From the NCBI GenBank assembly GCA_021399435.1, contig JAJTUP010000061.1, positions 1 through 64,000 of the forward strand: DNA of 64,000 nt, read 5' to 3'. Of the stretch, positions 32,842 to 43,906 are shown piece after piece. The position numbers and the translations under genes are program-made. Within the stretch, counting starts at the first letter, position 1; the number at the start of each line of letters is the position of its first letter. The stretch comes from Diaporthe sp. PMI_573 (Eukaryota > Ascomycota > Sordariomycetes > Diaporthales > Diaporthaceae). Under the pieces are notes generated by a model. The model was not told where the DNA came from and ran no database searches. It saw only the letters and a list, made by a program, of their open reading frames with translations.

Positions 32842-33282
32842 GTATGATTTGAAGGAAGATCCCGGAGGAGAGGACATTGCCGGCGAGCAGGAAGAAACTT
32901 GAGAATCACCTTATTCCAGACAATCCAAAGCCTTTGCCTATGCACCCTTTCCATCCATCATATCTATCACACATCTTCTTTCTGATGCTCACTTGCGCGC
33001 TGCAGCCCCGTTTGCTGTTGTCCGCACCAACCGCGAGCACCGCCCCTCTCCAACTCGGCCGACCCCAACGTCAGCGCCATTGGGCGCACCTGTTGCCGCT
33101 CTCACAAGTTTCCTCCCGACGACAAACGATTTTCCTGTACGACAGACTCCGTCACAACCGTCAAAGTGGCATCCTACGGGCTCAGAGCTGGCCTTCTCCT
33201 TGTGGGCCTTGGGCTGACCGCCTTGGCTGCGCAACGACAATCGCAGCATCGCCAGCGACAGCTGTAGGGCACAAGACCCGCA

Positions 33283-34730
33283 ATGGAAGTTACTGGCCCC
33301 GGCGGTCCTCGCCGTCGCCGTCTTGATCTCTCAGGAGGCCGTGAAGTTGTCTTTTGCCACAATTGCAGTAACGAGTGGTATAATGACGAGCATGGCCTGC
33401 AATGCCCTCGCTGCGAGAGCGAGATATGCGAGATCGTAAGAATATCTGTTTACTATAACATCAACTTGCTCCGCACTGTCCTGGCACCCGTACATAGAAT
33501 GCTAAAATTTCTCCTAGATATCCCCAGATAACGACCCTCGCGATATCAGACCCGAGTCTCCCGACAGCGGCATTCTCCGTGGAAACCATTTCGGCCCCCA
33601 CGACTTCGGTCATGGCCAAGGCCACGGACACGACCATGATCGCTACTCCGCCCCGGGCGAAGATGATATAGAGGATTATATGAACCCTCGGAGGAACGTA
33701 CACAGATGGCCTGGAGGTTTTATGTGGTCACAGAGGACACGTCGCAGCTCCGTCCGACAACAAGATTCCCAAGGCGGGAACCCCGGCCAACCTCGCCCGG
33801 TCGAACCCAGCAGCGAGCAAGCGATCTTCCAACGATTTCAAGAGACCATCGACATGCTGACTGGTATCCCCTTCGGTCCACCTGGAAGACGCGCCGCTCC
33901 TCCGGACGGCGGTGCCCCCGGCGGAGGCAGGCCTGGCATGCGTACCACGACATACCGCAGCCCCTTGAGACATACCAGTTTTACCATTACCACTGGATCT
34001 GTGCCATTCCGCGGAGTCGACCATGACGATGGCTTCAATATGTAAGCTCGCCCATCCCTAGTGATCATCTGCCCGAACCCCGGAGATTACTCCCGTCAGG
34101 TTGCGATCCAATACTGACCGTGCTACCAGCACATTCAGCAACTTCGTGGGCGGCCGTGGAGTCCAGCCTCCCAGGGGCCAAAACCCTGGACTTGCTGGTG
34201 GTCTTGATGACATCTTCTCCCTGCTTCTCGGCCCAGGTGGCCTACACGGTGCTCACGGTGACGCAGTGTACACCCAGGAGGGTCTTGACCGAATTATCAC
34301 GCAGCTAATGGAAGCGAATCCTCAATCTAACGCCGCGCCACCAGCGTCTGAGTCAGCCATTGAGAAGCTGGAGAAGAAGAAGTTGGATAGGCAGATGATG
34401 GGTGACAGCCCAAAGGTGGAGTGCACTATTTGCATAGACGAGATGAACCTAGGAGACGAGGTGACAGTGCTTCCATGTAAGCACTGGTTCCACGGCGAAT
34501 GTGTGGTTCTATGGCTGAAGGAGCACAACACGTGCCCAATATGTCGAACACCGATCGAGAAGCGAGGTGAAAACACTGCTGGTGGCAACAACTGGAATGG
34601 AGATAGTGGCACTGGACATGGATCCGGCAGCCAGCAACAGCGTCAAACTTCAGGCGCACGGCTTGGCTCATTTGGCGCACTATTTGGTGGCGAGCCATGG
34701 CCACCCCAGGGTGGATTAGGTTCTCCTTGA
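33283..34730 (+). CDS. RING-H2 E3 ubiquitin ligase with N-terminal zinc ribbon (RNF126/115 type)
   Basis: Three exons: 33283-33435, 33518-34041 and 34130-34730 (GTAAGA and GTAAGC donors, CTAG and CCAG acceptors), in phase, 425 aa. Residues 25-44 form a zinc ribbon (FCHNCSNEWYNDEHGLQCPR, Cys 25/28/41/44), as in RNF115/RNF126 ligases, where it binds ubiquitin or client proteins. The middle is Gly/His/Pro-rich and disordered. Residues 324-365 form a RING-H2 domain (CTICIDEMNLGDE, LPCKHWFHGECV, CPICR) with all eight zinc ligands. The end is Gly/Ser/Gln-rich. The protein would transfer ubiquitin from an E2 in the cytosol, probably in protein quality control or trafficking. It is one of the few plainly intact host genes here. 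Confidence 0.93.
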
Positions 34731-35021
34731 CCTTCTGGCTCGCAACAACACAACACCCGGGATGCCCGAACTCCCGAGGAGCGGCGGCTGAATTCGATTA
34801 GAAATCTGGCGGGGCCATCGAACTGCGGAAGGTGTATTCCCATAGAAAGAAACAAAGTTATTTTCACTAAGCCCAAGGCACCCTATATTCTTCCAGAATG
34901 CAGCTTTTCGCAATAAATGGACACCAAAGAATAGAGCGACAACCTTGTAGAGCCAGATCCAACACAATTTCTAGTTCTAATCGCCTTCAATCAAACACAA
35001 CTTCCCGGTCAATCAAATACA

Positions 35022-35693
35022 ATGGCGCTTCAATCTCAGACGACCGCCGGATGGCAACAACAAATCACCGCACTGAAGAGGCAAATCCTCGAGCTGAAGG
35101 ACATCATCGATGGCGTCTTGATGGCACCATCTTCGGCTTTGGCTCTTCCCGAGCCCGATAAACTTGACGACATCACGGATTACGACATCTGGATACCGTA
35201 TTTGACTGCTAAGCTTGAGCTTGACAAGGGAGCCAATACTTCCGACGAAAAGGACCTATTGCGGGAGAAGATCATTTTCTTTTATGTCTATGCGCAACTC
35301 GGACAAAACATACGAGCTCAAGTGCTGAGCACATTGAATATAGCTGATATTACCAAGGCCTATGATCACCGGCAACTCTTAGACCACTTAAAAAGGCTGC
35401 GGGCGGGGCTGAACAAAGACCAGGAACCATCCAACCGTAGCTTTGAACTGGAGATGGGTGCGAATGAGTCATTTGTGGATTATTTTACCAACGTCCAGAA
35501 ATTGCTTTCCCAGGGCGAGGCGACGAACTGGGATGATCAAGAAAAGATGAAATACCTCGAACGTGGCCTTCAGTCCAGCGCAATTGGCCAACTGTTGAAG
35601 GTTCAGCTTGAACCCCCTAAGACATATTCAGAAATGGTCAGCGCCTGCATCCGGCTGGATTCCATGTCCCGGGATGTGGTTAGCAAATATTAG
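35022..35693 (+). mobile_element. retrotransposon gag ORF, truncated
   Basis: ATG 35022, 223 aa. A coiled-coil start (QQQITALKRQILELKDII) leads to LPEPDKLDDITDYDIWIPYL, FYVYAQLGQNIRAQVL, FELEMGANESFVDYFTNVQK, YLERGLQSSAIGQLLKVQLE. This is the capsid-like core of fungal LTR-retrotransposon gag. No zinc knuckle or pol follows; the frame ends at 35693 within 25 bp of the P450's lost intron. Either the element is truncated or this is a solo gag (domesticated or dead). The stop seems to lie at the element/host junction. Confidence 0.65.
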
Positions 35694-35716
35694 AGGAGGA
35701 GAAAGGTGACACATAC

Positions 35717-37003
35717 ATTCTCGGGCACATAAGACCCGCTGATGATACGGCCGCCCTTTGGAACGATCCTTGGCATGCCGATCGGAACTGGAGGGTACAA
35801 ACGCAACGTTTCTTCTAAACAAGCCAGCATGTATTCCAGTTGGCTGGCTTTGGCCATCGTTATGTCTTCTTCGCTCTCGAATGCGTTTCTCACTTCGTCC
35901 GTGAGTCTAGCTAACTTGTCTGGCTGGCTCAGAAGTAGGAAAGTGACGCCCGAGAGCACGGTGGCGGTAGTTTCAGAGCCGGCCACAATGAAGACCGAGG
36001 TGTTCATGAAGAGCTTGTCCATTTCTTTCTCCTGTAGTAGACATTCTTATGTTAGTAAAATCGGAACCAGGCGCGAATTACAAAGCAATAAAGACCTGAG
36101 GCTCACGTTATTCGTGTCAATATCCAACATGGCTTGGACAAGATCATTCCGGTTGACCTTCATGCGTTTCGTAAGCTTTGCCCTCGCGTATGCCTGATGG
36201 TTAAGTATTTTTCTTGAAATGATCGGTCTAAATAGACGCAGAAGGGTCGACTTGAACCACGGGTAGTGACCCAGCGAGGAAATGATGGCACTGATGTGCG
36301 TGACCTGGTAGATGGGTCGCACCCAGGGGTGATAATCGGCATTCTCCAGGCAATGGTAGCTTTCACCCATCACCAAATTGCCAATCAGGTCAAACGCCGT
36401 GAAATTATACCACTTTGACATGTCTATCTTGCCGTCGACCTCGGGTGACTTGCACTGATCCATTAACCGGCGGATAAGGAGCCCAATGGAGTTCTGGATC
36501 GGAGGTTCCATCTCCCGCAGCACCCGGTCTGAAAAGCCGATGCCCGCTGCTCGCCGCATTCTGGCATGCTCTTCATCAGGTGCAAACATGATGTTAGTAG
36601 CCTGGTGATGTTGGACTTTATAGTACTCGTCCCATTTTGCGAAGTCTTGCTTGCCACCCATGATGTCGCGCCAGGCTGACGGGTGCGCAAACGCGAGCTC
36701 GTTGGGGGCAATCCGCACCACGGGTCCATATTGTTCGTGTATCGAGAGCATGTCAAAGGCTAGGCGCCCCTGGATCGCCTTGATGACAAAGGGGAGGCGA
36801 AAGGCGCGCCATAGCAGAGGACCTGGGAAAGTGCGTAGTGGGTGGAAGAAAACGTTGTACAATGCTCCAGCAATGATCCAAATGGTGAGAGTCTGGCCAT
36901 GCAGTATTAGATCAGATGCTCAGGTTTATGCAGCTAGTCCGGGGAAACTCACCACAGCGAGGCAGATGACGAAAAGGTTGCCCATTCGCAAAGCTCCGTC
37001 CAT
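35717..37003 (-). pseudogene. cytochrome P450 lacking its haem-binding exon
   Basis: Exons on the minus strand: 37003-36953, 36892-36107 and 36031-35717, with canonical introns (GTGAGT, GTGAGC; branch ACTAAC). The N-terminal membrane anchor is split by intron 1. Then comes FFHPLRTFPGP, WRDIMGGKQDFAKWDEYY, the I-helix AGSETTATV, and the K-helix EETLRLYPP. The third exon stops at a perfect donor (GTATGT) after SGSYVPEN. The final exon, with the PERF region and the FxxGxRxCxG haem-cysteine loop, is absent, and retroelement gag sequence begins there. The 384 residues left cannot bind haem. It is divergent from the squalene-hopene cyclase and probably once oxidised its product. Confidence 0.85.
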
Positions 37004-37152
37004 CGTGATGGCTTGATCTGTGGCTTTCCAGTGAAGAGAAGACGAGAAGCTGAATCGCTCGAGATCACGTCATGGCACTATTCCCTCCAGTGTTCCTTCA
37101 TGTAATGTTCCAAAAGATGTAAGGCCCAGGACGTAAATAAGAATCAAAACCG

Positions 37153-37612
37153 GAACCATCCGCATGCAAATATTGGTGGCGTACGTACCATTATTATCAG
37201 CCCTTCCACTCTTTTCCCCACAGGGACCATTGATCTACTGGCGTGAACCATCCGCATGCAAATATTGGTGGCGTACGTACCATTATTATCAGCCCTTCCA
37301 CTCTTTTCCCAACAGGGACCATTGATCTACTGGCGTGAACCATCCGCATGCAAATATTGGTGGCGTACGTACCATTATTATCAGCCCTTCCACTCTTTTC
37401 CCCACAGGGACCATTGATCTACTGGCGTGAACCATCCGCATGCAAATATTGGTGGCGTACGTACCATTATTATCAGCCCTTCCACTCTTTTCCCAACAGG
37501 GACCATTGATCTACTGGCGTGAACCATCCGCATGCAAATATTGGTGGCGTACGTACCATTATTATCAGCCCTTCCACTCTTTTCCCCACAGGGACCATTG
37601 ATCCACTGGCGT
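37153..37612. repeat. minisatellite, five 92-bp units alternating in two forms
   Basis: Units start at 37153, 37245, 37337, 37429 and 37521, exactly 92 bp apart. Units 1, 3 and 5 contain TTCCCCACAGG, units 2 and 4 TTCCCAACAGG, so the real period is a 184-bp dimer. The last unit also has ATCCACTGG for ATCTACTGG. Near-perfect identity indicates recent amplification. It fills the shared upstream region of the P450 and the cyclase. Confidence 0.97.
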
Positions 37613-38009
37613 GATCCAGGTTTCTTACATGTATGGTTTTTTCCGATTCCATGATGCGAGAGTCCCTCGCATTGAGATAAGACAACGTAAGCACGCGCGC
37701 ATCGTTTGGCCAGTATCGGTGGGAGTTGTGGGCCGCGTAGTTAAGTGCTTACTGTGGCTTTTAGCCTTCTCTACTACGGATGCAACTGCAGCCAGGCACC
37801 TGATTCTATGGATCTTTCGTGCCGAGAGGTTTTCTTGTTATTTACACGAGGCTTTTTCGGAGGATGCGCTGAGCCCTTTTCTTCATATATGTATAACCCT
37901 TACGGCCGTCTTGGGTACATAGCTAGTGTTCTCGGTGACCCAGACAGTTCATGTGTCCAATGAGTTTTGACAACAACGAACATTTAATGTGTATAATCAG
38001 GACTTGAAG

Positions 38010-40153
38010 ATGTCAGAAAACCCCCAAAATACTACGAGCCTACAGAAGTCAGTTTCAAACGCAGTGCGACTCGCAGCGGACTATGCACACCATGTCATGA
38101 AACCCGACGGCCACTGGCTCACGGAGCTGCGAGCCACCGTCGGCTTCACGGCCGGGTACATCTGTCTCCGGAAAATGCTGGGTCCACCCCTCTCAGATAA
38201 AGAAGCAGCAAAGATGCTCCAATGGATACAATCTCGGCAGAACGCATCGGATGGATCTTGGGGCCTGCTGCCAGACAGGCCAGGAGACGTGTCGACAACG
38301 ACCGAGGGCTATTTTGCCCTCAAGCTCCTTGGTGTGCCTGTCGAGAGCCACCCGATGCAGCGGGCTCGGACCTTTATCCTATCCCAGGGCGGGCTCAGCA
38401 AAGTGGGTGTTTTCACTCAGCTGGAGCTGGCCCTCATGGGCGTCATTGATTGGAATGAGATGGCCCAGGTGCCCCCCGAGCTGATACTGCTGCCCGCGTC
38501 TGCACCAATTAGCATCTATGCTTTCAGTTACTGGTCCCGCGTCACAGCCGTTCCTATCATGATTCTAAGACATCACCGGCCCATATACCGCATTGTGGCC
38601 GAGGACTTCCTCGACGAACTCTACGTCGACCCTAACGACAAGCACCTGCGCTTTACACCTCCTTTGAGCACTCTGTGGCGGGACGGCGAAAGAGGAAGAT
38701 TCTGCGGCAGCCTCGCTGATAAGGCATTGTGGATCCTAGAGCCAGTGCTAAGACGAGTGCCTGTGGCGAGGCCATACGCGCTTTCCTGCTGCGTGCGGTA
38801 TATTCTAGACCACTTGGACGCAGGCGGCTACGGCGCTTTCTGGAACTCCAACTTCGCCGCCGTCATGGCACTCCACGCCGAGGGGTTCTCGACACAGCAC
38901 CCAGCTATCCAGCATCTTCTGACGGCCGTTGACACATGCCTGTGGGAAGATAATTATGGGATAAGGATGCAAGTCACCATTGGTCCTGTCTGGGACACGG
39001 CCCTGATGGCCATGGGCTTGCTCGAGACAGGCCTCGCAGATAGCAGGATGGACTTGACGGCACAATGGTTCAAGTCGTGCCAGATATTGGAGACACAGGG
39101 CGACTACCGTGTCCGCAACCACAAGCTAGTGCCGGGAGGATGGCCCTTTCAATATTGCGTGAGCACCCCTGTCCACGAGTTGTTCTAGGCCAAAGTACTA
39201 ACTCGACGCAGAACAGCCACTATCCAGACACCGATGACACACTTGTGGCGCTTCTCACTATCATCATGCACAATCCTTCAGACATTACATCGCAATCCTG
39301 CACTCGTGCCATTGACTGGTTACTCGGCATGCAATGCTACGACGGCGGCTGGGCCTGTTTCGACTTGAACAACGACCACCGATATCTGAATCTGTTTCCT
39401 TTCGGCCAGGGTAATCAATTTTATGACCCTAGCGTACCCGATATCACAGGTCGTATCTTGGAGTGCTTGGGTATGGTCCTGTCTATTCTGTCCTCACCGG
39501 CCAAAAAGAGCGACTCTCCAATCATAGATCCATTTCTCTGCCAACGCATCCAACAAGCATGCCGCAGAAGCATTATGTTCCTGGAATCGGCACAGGAGCC
39601 CGTAGCGGGCATATGGGGCAGCCGGTGGCACATCAACTACCTGAACGGGACGAGCAGTGTGCTGTGCGGCTTAATGAGTGTCAAAAGCATCTCCGAGGAC
39701 GACCAAGAGATCAAGGAAGCGATAGACAGGATGATCGTACGTCCGCTATCGTGGCTCAAGTCAAAACAAAACGCAGACGGTGGGTGGGGCGAGGACGTCG
39801 GCTCGTATAGCGATGCACAAAAGGCCGGACGCGGCGTGAGCACGCCCACGCAGACGGCGTGGGGAGTCATGGGGCTTCTGGCCCACCTCACGCCGACGGA
39901 CAGTGCCGTGACAAGAGGTGTCGAGTATCTTGTTCGGACACAGACAGGAAGTCCGGTGAGCGAGGCGGTTGGCGTGGGCATTGGTGCTGGACCCGGGGCC
40001 ACCTGGACGCAAAAGGAGTATGTAAGTGTGGGCTTCCCCGACATACTATGGTTGGACTATGCTAGTTCTCGGCATGGGTATCCTATGATTGCTCTAGGAC
40101 GGTGGCTACATGAGATCAAGAGAATGTGCTCAGAAGACGCAAGTAAACGGTGA
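38010..40153 (+). CDS. squalene-hopene cyclase family triterpene cyclase
   Basis: Two exons: 38010-39158 and 39212-40153 (53-bp intron, GTGAGC donor, TACTAAC branch, GCAG acceptor), 696 aa. The joint falls inside the active site: GGWPFQYC is joined to NSHYPDTDDTLVALL, restoring the DxDD proton-donor motif at about residues 389-392. QW-type repeats are present (SRQNASDGSWGLLP, GMQCYDGGWACFDLNND, SKQNADGGWGEDVGSY), as is the late block GFPDILWLDYASS, HGYPMIALGRWL. Length and motif order match squalene-hopene cyclases, which turn squalene into hopene-type triterpenes without oxygen at the membrane. Fungal members are usually of bacterial origin and sit in small clusters with P450s or glycosyltransferases; the P450 upstream is broken here. 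I see no reason this enzyme would be inactive. Confidence 0.93.
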
Positions 40154-40464
40154 ATTGAAAAGTACAGTTTAATATTCCATGAGGGAAAGATATTTATTAA
40201 ATAATGTGCAAATATTAAATTCATTAGAGCTATATTTCTCGTTAGAGATGGCCACCTATCATCGTCATCAGTATAGTCTAACATCTGCCCTCCGAAGCTT
40301 GAGGAGTGTTCTCCCGGACTTTTAATCACAAGGCCTTTCAACTATTTTGGCCAATTGATATGTTAATCTGCGGGAAACCTGACCTGCTCGCTCAACAGTC
40401 TGCTTCCCTCTTGAACTCTAAGCTCGGCACGTCTCTGCTTCTGTCGATAGCTGGCACAATGTAC

Positions 40465-42615
40465 TCAAAGCAAGTTCGGGTCCTTGAGATCCGCCATACG
40501 AATGCGAGGCCCCCGGCCGTCTAGATCTCCGTCGGATAGATGAATAGCAATTTGTGTCGATCTTTCCTTCATTTTCTCACAGGATCCATGAGAGGATGGA
40601 AAACCTTCATGGCCTGGCCTCTCTGCTCTTAAGATCCATGCCAAAGGTGAGGCTTTCCACAGTGAACTCTCATGCCCTTGCCTTTTCGTGGATCTGACAA
40701 CCATAAACAAGAGTAAAATAGTGAGAACGGCCAAGGAAGCGGGAAATGAGAGCCATGGCCACTCCACCTGGAGGCAGGTTGCATAGTGATATACCTTCCC
40801 CTGCACATCCCTTGAAAAGTTCAAGCTACCTAGCACCTGTGGGGTACCGCCATGTTTGCGGATGTGAGTTGTGAAGGAGTTAGATATGTTCCCCATAATG
40901 CTCTGGACACGCTCGAAGCCAGTGTGGCCCCAGTTGTACATACCTTGCATTATTACCGGTCCTTCAAAATCCATCAGTTTGAGTACCTTCATATCTGCTA
41001 ACTGAGAGCCGCTAGTGCCGGCGTTTTTTGCCTCAATTTTCACTTTTAGATAGAGTGTTGTAAGATCTATAATTGAGTCCGCTGAAATGAGATATAGACA
41101 GCCGCTTTCGAGCAGGGACATTGCATCATCTGGGAGGGGAGTCTCATCCACGTAATTCGGGGTAAAAGGTATTGAGAGGTTGTAATTATATGGCAACCAT
41201 CGGTTTCCGGTACTGGGGTTCAAACTTGACGGTGTCTGAATCGCAGACGAACACTGAGCGTCGATCAATGAGAGGAACGCGAGCCGTCCGCGAGAGTCGT
41301 AGATCGTACCCCAGGTCGTGTCGGAGGAGCTCTCGACCAGGTGCTCTTCAAGAATCCCAGCGGAGATACTGGCACCGTAGATCTGTACACACGGCTTAAG
41401 GGAACAAAGGGCGGCACCATAACCCTGGCAGCTCCAAGACGCCTCTGATTCCATCTGATCACACGTCGAGTTGTCGGGGGTCCAGTCAACGCGTCCACCG
41501 GCATTAGCTGTGGCCCCAAGGAGAAATCCAAAGAGGAGATTGCGCTTGCTGTTGAAATCGCCGGTTTCCAATGCGCTGACTGCGTTGGCAAGCACAACCG
41601 TACCAGGTCTTGCTTCGAGCACAGCCGTGCCAAATCTTGGGACTGACAATATTGTCATCTTCGTGCCCAGTCTGATGTATTCGCCGGCGGTGAGATTAGA
41701 ATCGAGGGTGAATTGAGAGTTGGCGGAGCAATCCGCCGCGGATGTCGGGTAGCTGCCTGCATGGGAGTCAGGATCCGAGCAGTTGGCCATGATGGTCACA
41801 TTGGCGGAGGCATCCTGACAAGAGGAGCAGAACCCAATAGTGCCATAAGTAGGGAATGTACAGTTGCCTGTGAGACACTGCCATGGAGGAGCCTGTCCTG
41901 GGGAGAAGATCGCATCGTATAGGGTGGCCTCTATATCTTTGTCTGTCATCTCTATGTCGCCTCTCTGCGGTGTAGGTGACCCGCTGCGATTGACATATCC
42001 ATTATATCCGTATCCGACGAAAACATTTGCTCGCGGCAAGGCCGCAGTCGCATGGTCTCCGGATACCTCGACACTACAGTTTACAGGGCGTATAAGCTGC
42101 TGAACAAATGGATCAACCGCGATGACAAGAATCATAATCATACACCCAAGTGTAGTAAGCGGCTGCCGGAACTTCTGATGCCAAATGAGGCTCAATGCTC
42201 CATCTGCACCCCGAGTAGCACTGTCAAAGCAGACCATATCAGAGAGGGGGCGTATATCAGAAAACCACGCCCATTGAAGCTGCCCGATACAAGAGGCGAG
42301 GATAAAGCCTATAGAGGCCTTGAGAATCAAAGAGTATACAGAGAGCAGCGAGTTAATTGAGATTTTGAAAGGCCATTGCGGTAGTGGCTGATCGTTATAA
42401 GGATACAAGGTCGCGAAAGTAATGACCAGAGTAGCCAAAACGAAAAGGCAAGCAGCGAATTCCCATTCCCAGCTGGTCCAAAATCGCGAAGTTGGAGGCA
42501 CAGTCGACTGTCTCACCTGTTCGCGGGTCAATTGGCTTTCTGATGGACAAGAGGTTTGGTATGTGGACCTCGATTCTGAGGGAAGGGTATTATAAGCTTG
42601 GAGGCTTGGTGACAT
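40465..42615 (-). CDS. DUF3176 membrane protein
   Basis: Single frame of 716 aa from ATG 42615. An upstream TTG in the frame is not used. It has three N-terminal membrane segments (WEWEFAACLFVLATLVITFA; SVYSLILKASIGFILASCIG; LTTLGCMIMILVIAVDPFVQ), the WEWE and MVCFDSATRGADGALSLIW motifs of fungal DUF3176 proteins, a long extracytoplasmic part rich in Cys and N-glycosylation sites (NCTFP, NLTAG, NISNS), and one C-terminal membrane helix (SFPASLAVLTILLLFMVVRS). The function of the family is not known. The gene is convergent with the cyclase (311 bp between stops) and has no disruption. Confidence 0.85.
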   Translation of the reverse strand: MSPSLQAYNTLPSESRSTYQTSCPSESQLTREQVRQSTVPPTSRFWTSWEWEFAACLFVLATLVITFATLYPYNDQPLPQWPFKISINSLLSVYSLILKASIGFILASCIGQLQWAWFSDIRPLSDMVCFDSATRGADGALSLIWHQKFRQPLTTLGCMIMILVIAVDPFVQQLIRPVNCSVEVSGDHATAALPRANVFVGYGYNGYVNRSGSPTPQRGDIEMTDKDIEATLYDAIFSPGQAPPWQCLTGNCTFPTYGTIGFCSSCQDASANVTIMANCSDPDSHAGSYPTSAADCSANSQFTLDSNLTAGEYIRLGTKMTILSVPRFGTAVLEARPGTVVLANAVSALETGDFNSKRNLLFGFLLGATANAGGRVDWTPDNSTCDQMESEASWSCQGYGAALCSLKPCVQIYGASISAGILEEHLVESSSDTTWGTIYDSRGRLAFLSLIDAQCSSAIQTPSSLNPSTGNRWLPYNYNLSIPFTPNYVDETPLPDDAMSLLESGCLYLISADSIIDLTTLYLKVKIEAKNAGTSGSQLADMKVLKLMDFEGPVIMQGMYNWGHTGFERVQSIMGNISNSFTTHIRKHGGTPQVLGSLNFSRDVQGKVYHYATCLQVEWPWLSFPASLAVLTILLLFMVVRSTKRQGHESSLWKASPLAWILRAERPGHEGFPSSHGSCEKMKERSTQIAIHLSDGDLDGRGPRIRMADLKDPNLL

Positions 42616-43906
42616 TAGGAACGGCAACGCGGGGATTTCTGAGTCGTTAAAGAGGAAAAACTTGCCTTTGACGCAAGGTGACCCAAAAAGTCTGGGAGAA
42701 GAAATAAGTAGGATCCACGGTTGCCTGGGCCAAAAGCTCTCTTCCGGTCAGGCGCCGTATGGGTGGCCTCGTCAGTTTCAGAACAGGCAGGCATATTCAG
42801 CTCTATGTTGTGTGACCAGTTTCCTCAAGACGGCCCCCAATTGACTTGTTGCAAATTCCAATATTAGATGCAGGAGAATGACACTGACAAGGATTATCTG
42901 AGCTCGTTTCCGTCTCTCATTGCTTCATCAGTTTGGGGGCTGTTTTAGTCTAGAGCCGAGATCTTCGCTGATCGTTCAATCATCTTCCAACTCTGTATTG
43001 TGCCATTCGCTCTGCTTCCCGATATATACATCGACTACCAATTGCATTCACCGGTCAGCATATCGCTCAGAGGATAGAGCTGCATTACGAGCAGAGTTCC
43101 AAGTTCAATTAGGTCAGCCAGCATCGGCCCACCCAGCTATTTCTTTCCGCCCACCCAGTACAAAAAGAATATGAAATTTAGGCGGCTGGTGACCGCAGGT
43201 TGTGGTTGGCCGGAGGGACGCTGCTCCCTCATGCAGGGGTTACAGTACGCACGACTGCCTGATCACTGTACGGCAGCTGGGAAAGGTACCGCTCTAGGCC
43301 TACGAGACTCGCAGTGCAGCGCCGCAGACATAGCCCATCACGAAAGCGGCAGCGCGGACCGCGTGACAGGCACTACTAAACTACTTATAATAAAATTAAC
43401 TAAAGTTAAAGAATATCGCAGGGAAGCTTGGTACCGGTAGGGAAGTTACCTTGAGCGTAGTCTTTATAGCTATACTATGTATCGGTAAGATTATTAAATC
43501 CTCTACTTCTCTGAAAAGCGCCATCCCCCCCCCCCTCTATAGTTCTGGGACACAAATGTACACTTGCACGGCTATATATCTTTTAAGATCTTCATTCAGC
43601 GCTAAGGATCAACATTACGATAGGGATAGGGAAAGCAATGCTACCCAAGTGGTGCCGAACACCTGATATGCCCGTCGGGACCCGGCTTCAAGCGGGAAAC
43701 ATTCTTGGCGACGCTGAATACGGGAACTCGATGGTACGGAGAAGCTCGTATTGACCCTGGGAAGTGGGACTGCCGGAAAAACTATCCCCACTTGGGCACT
43801 TTGCATACATATAACGAGAATATAAACCAACAGTAGCAGACAGAAGGGAAAACCGTTGAAGATAGATGTCATTCTCGCAGGCTCTGCGAAAGACCCGGCA
43901 GACAAG
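42616..43906. other. intergenic, no supported gene
   Basis: No frame with domain features, only short chance frames. There is a C-run and TA-rich patch near 43380-43580. The last 50 bp form the leader of the subtilase pseudogene. Confidence 0.4.
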
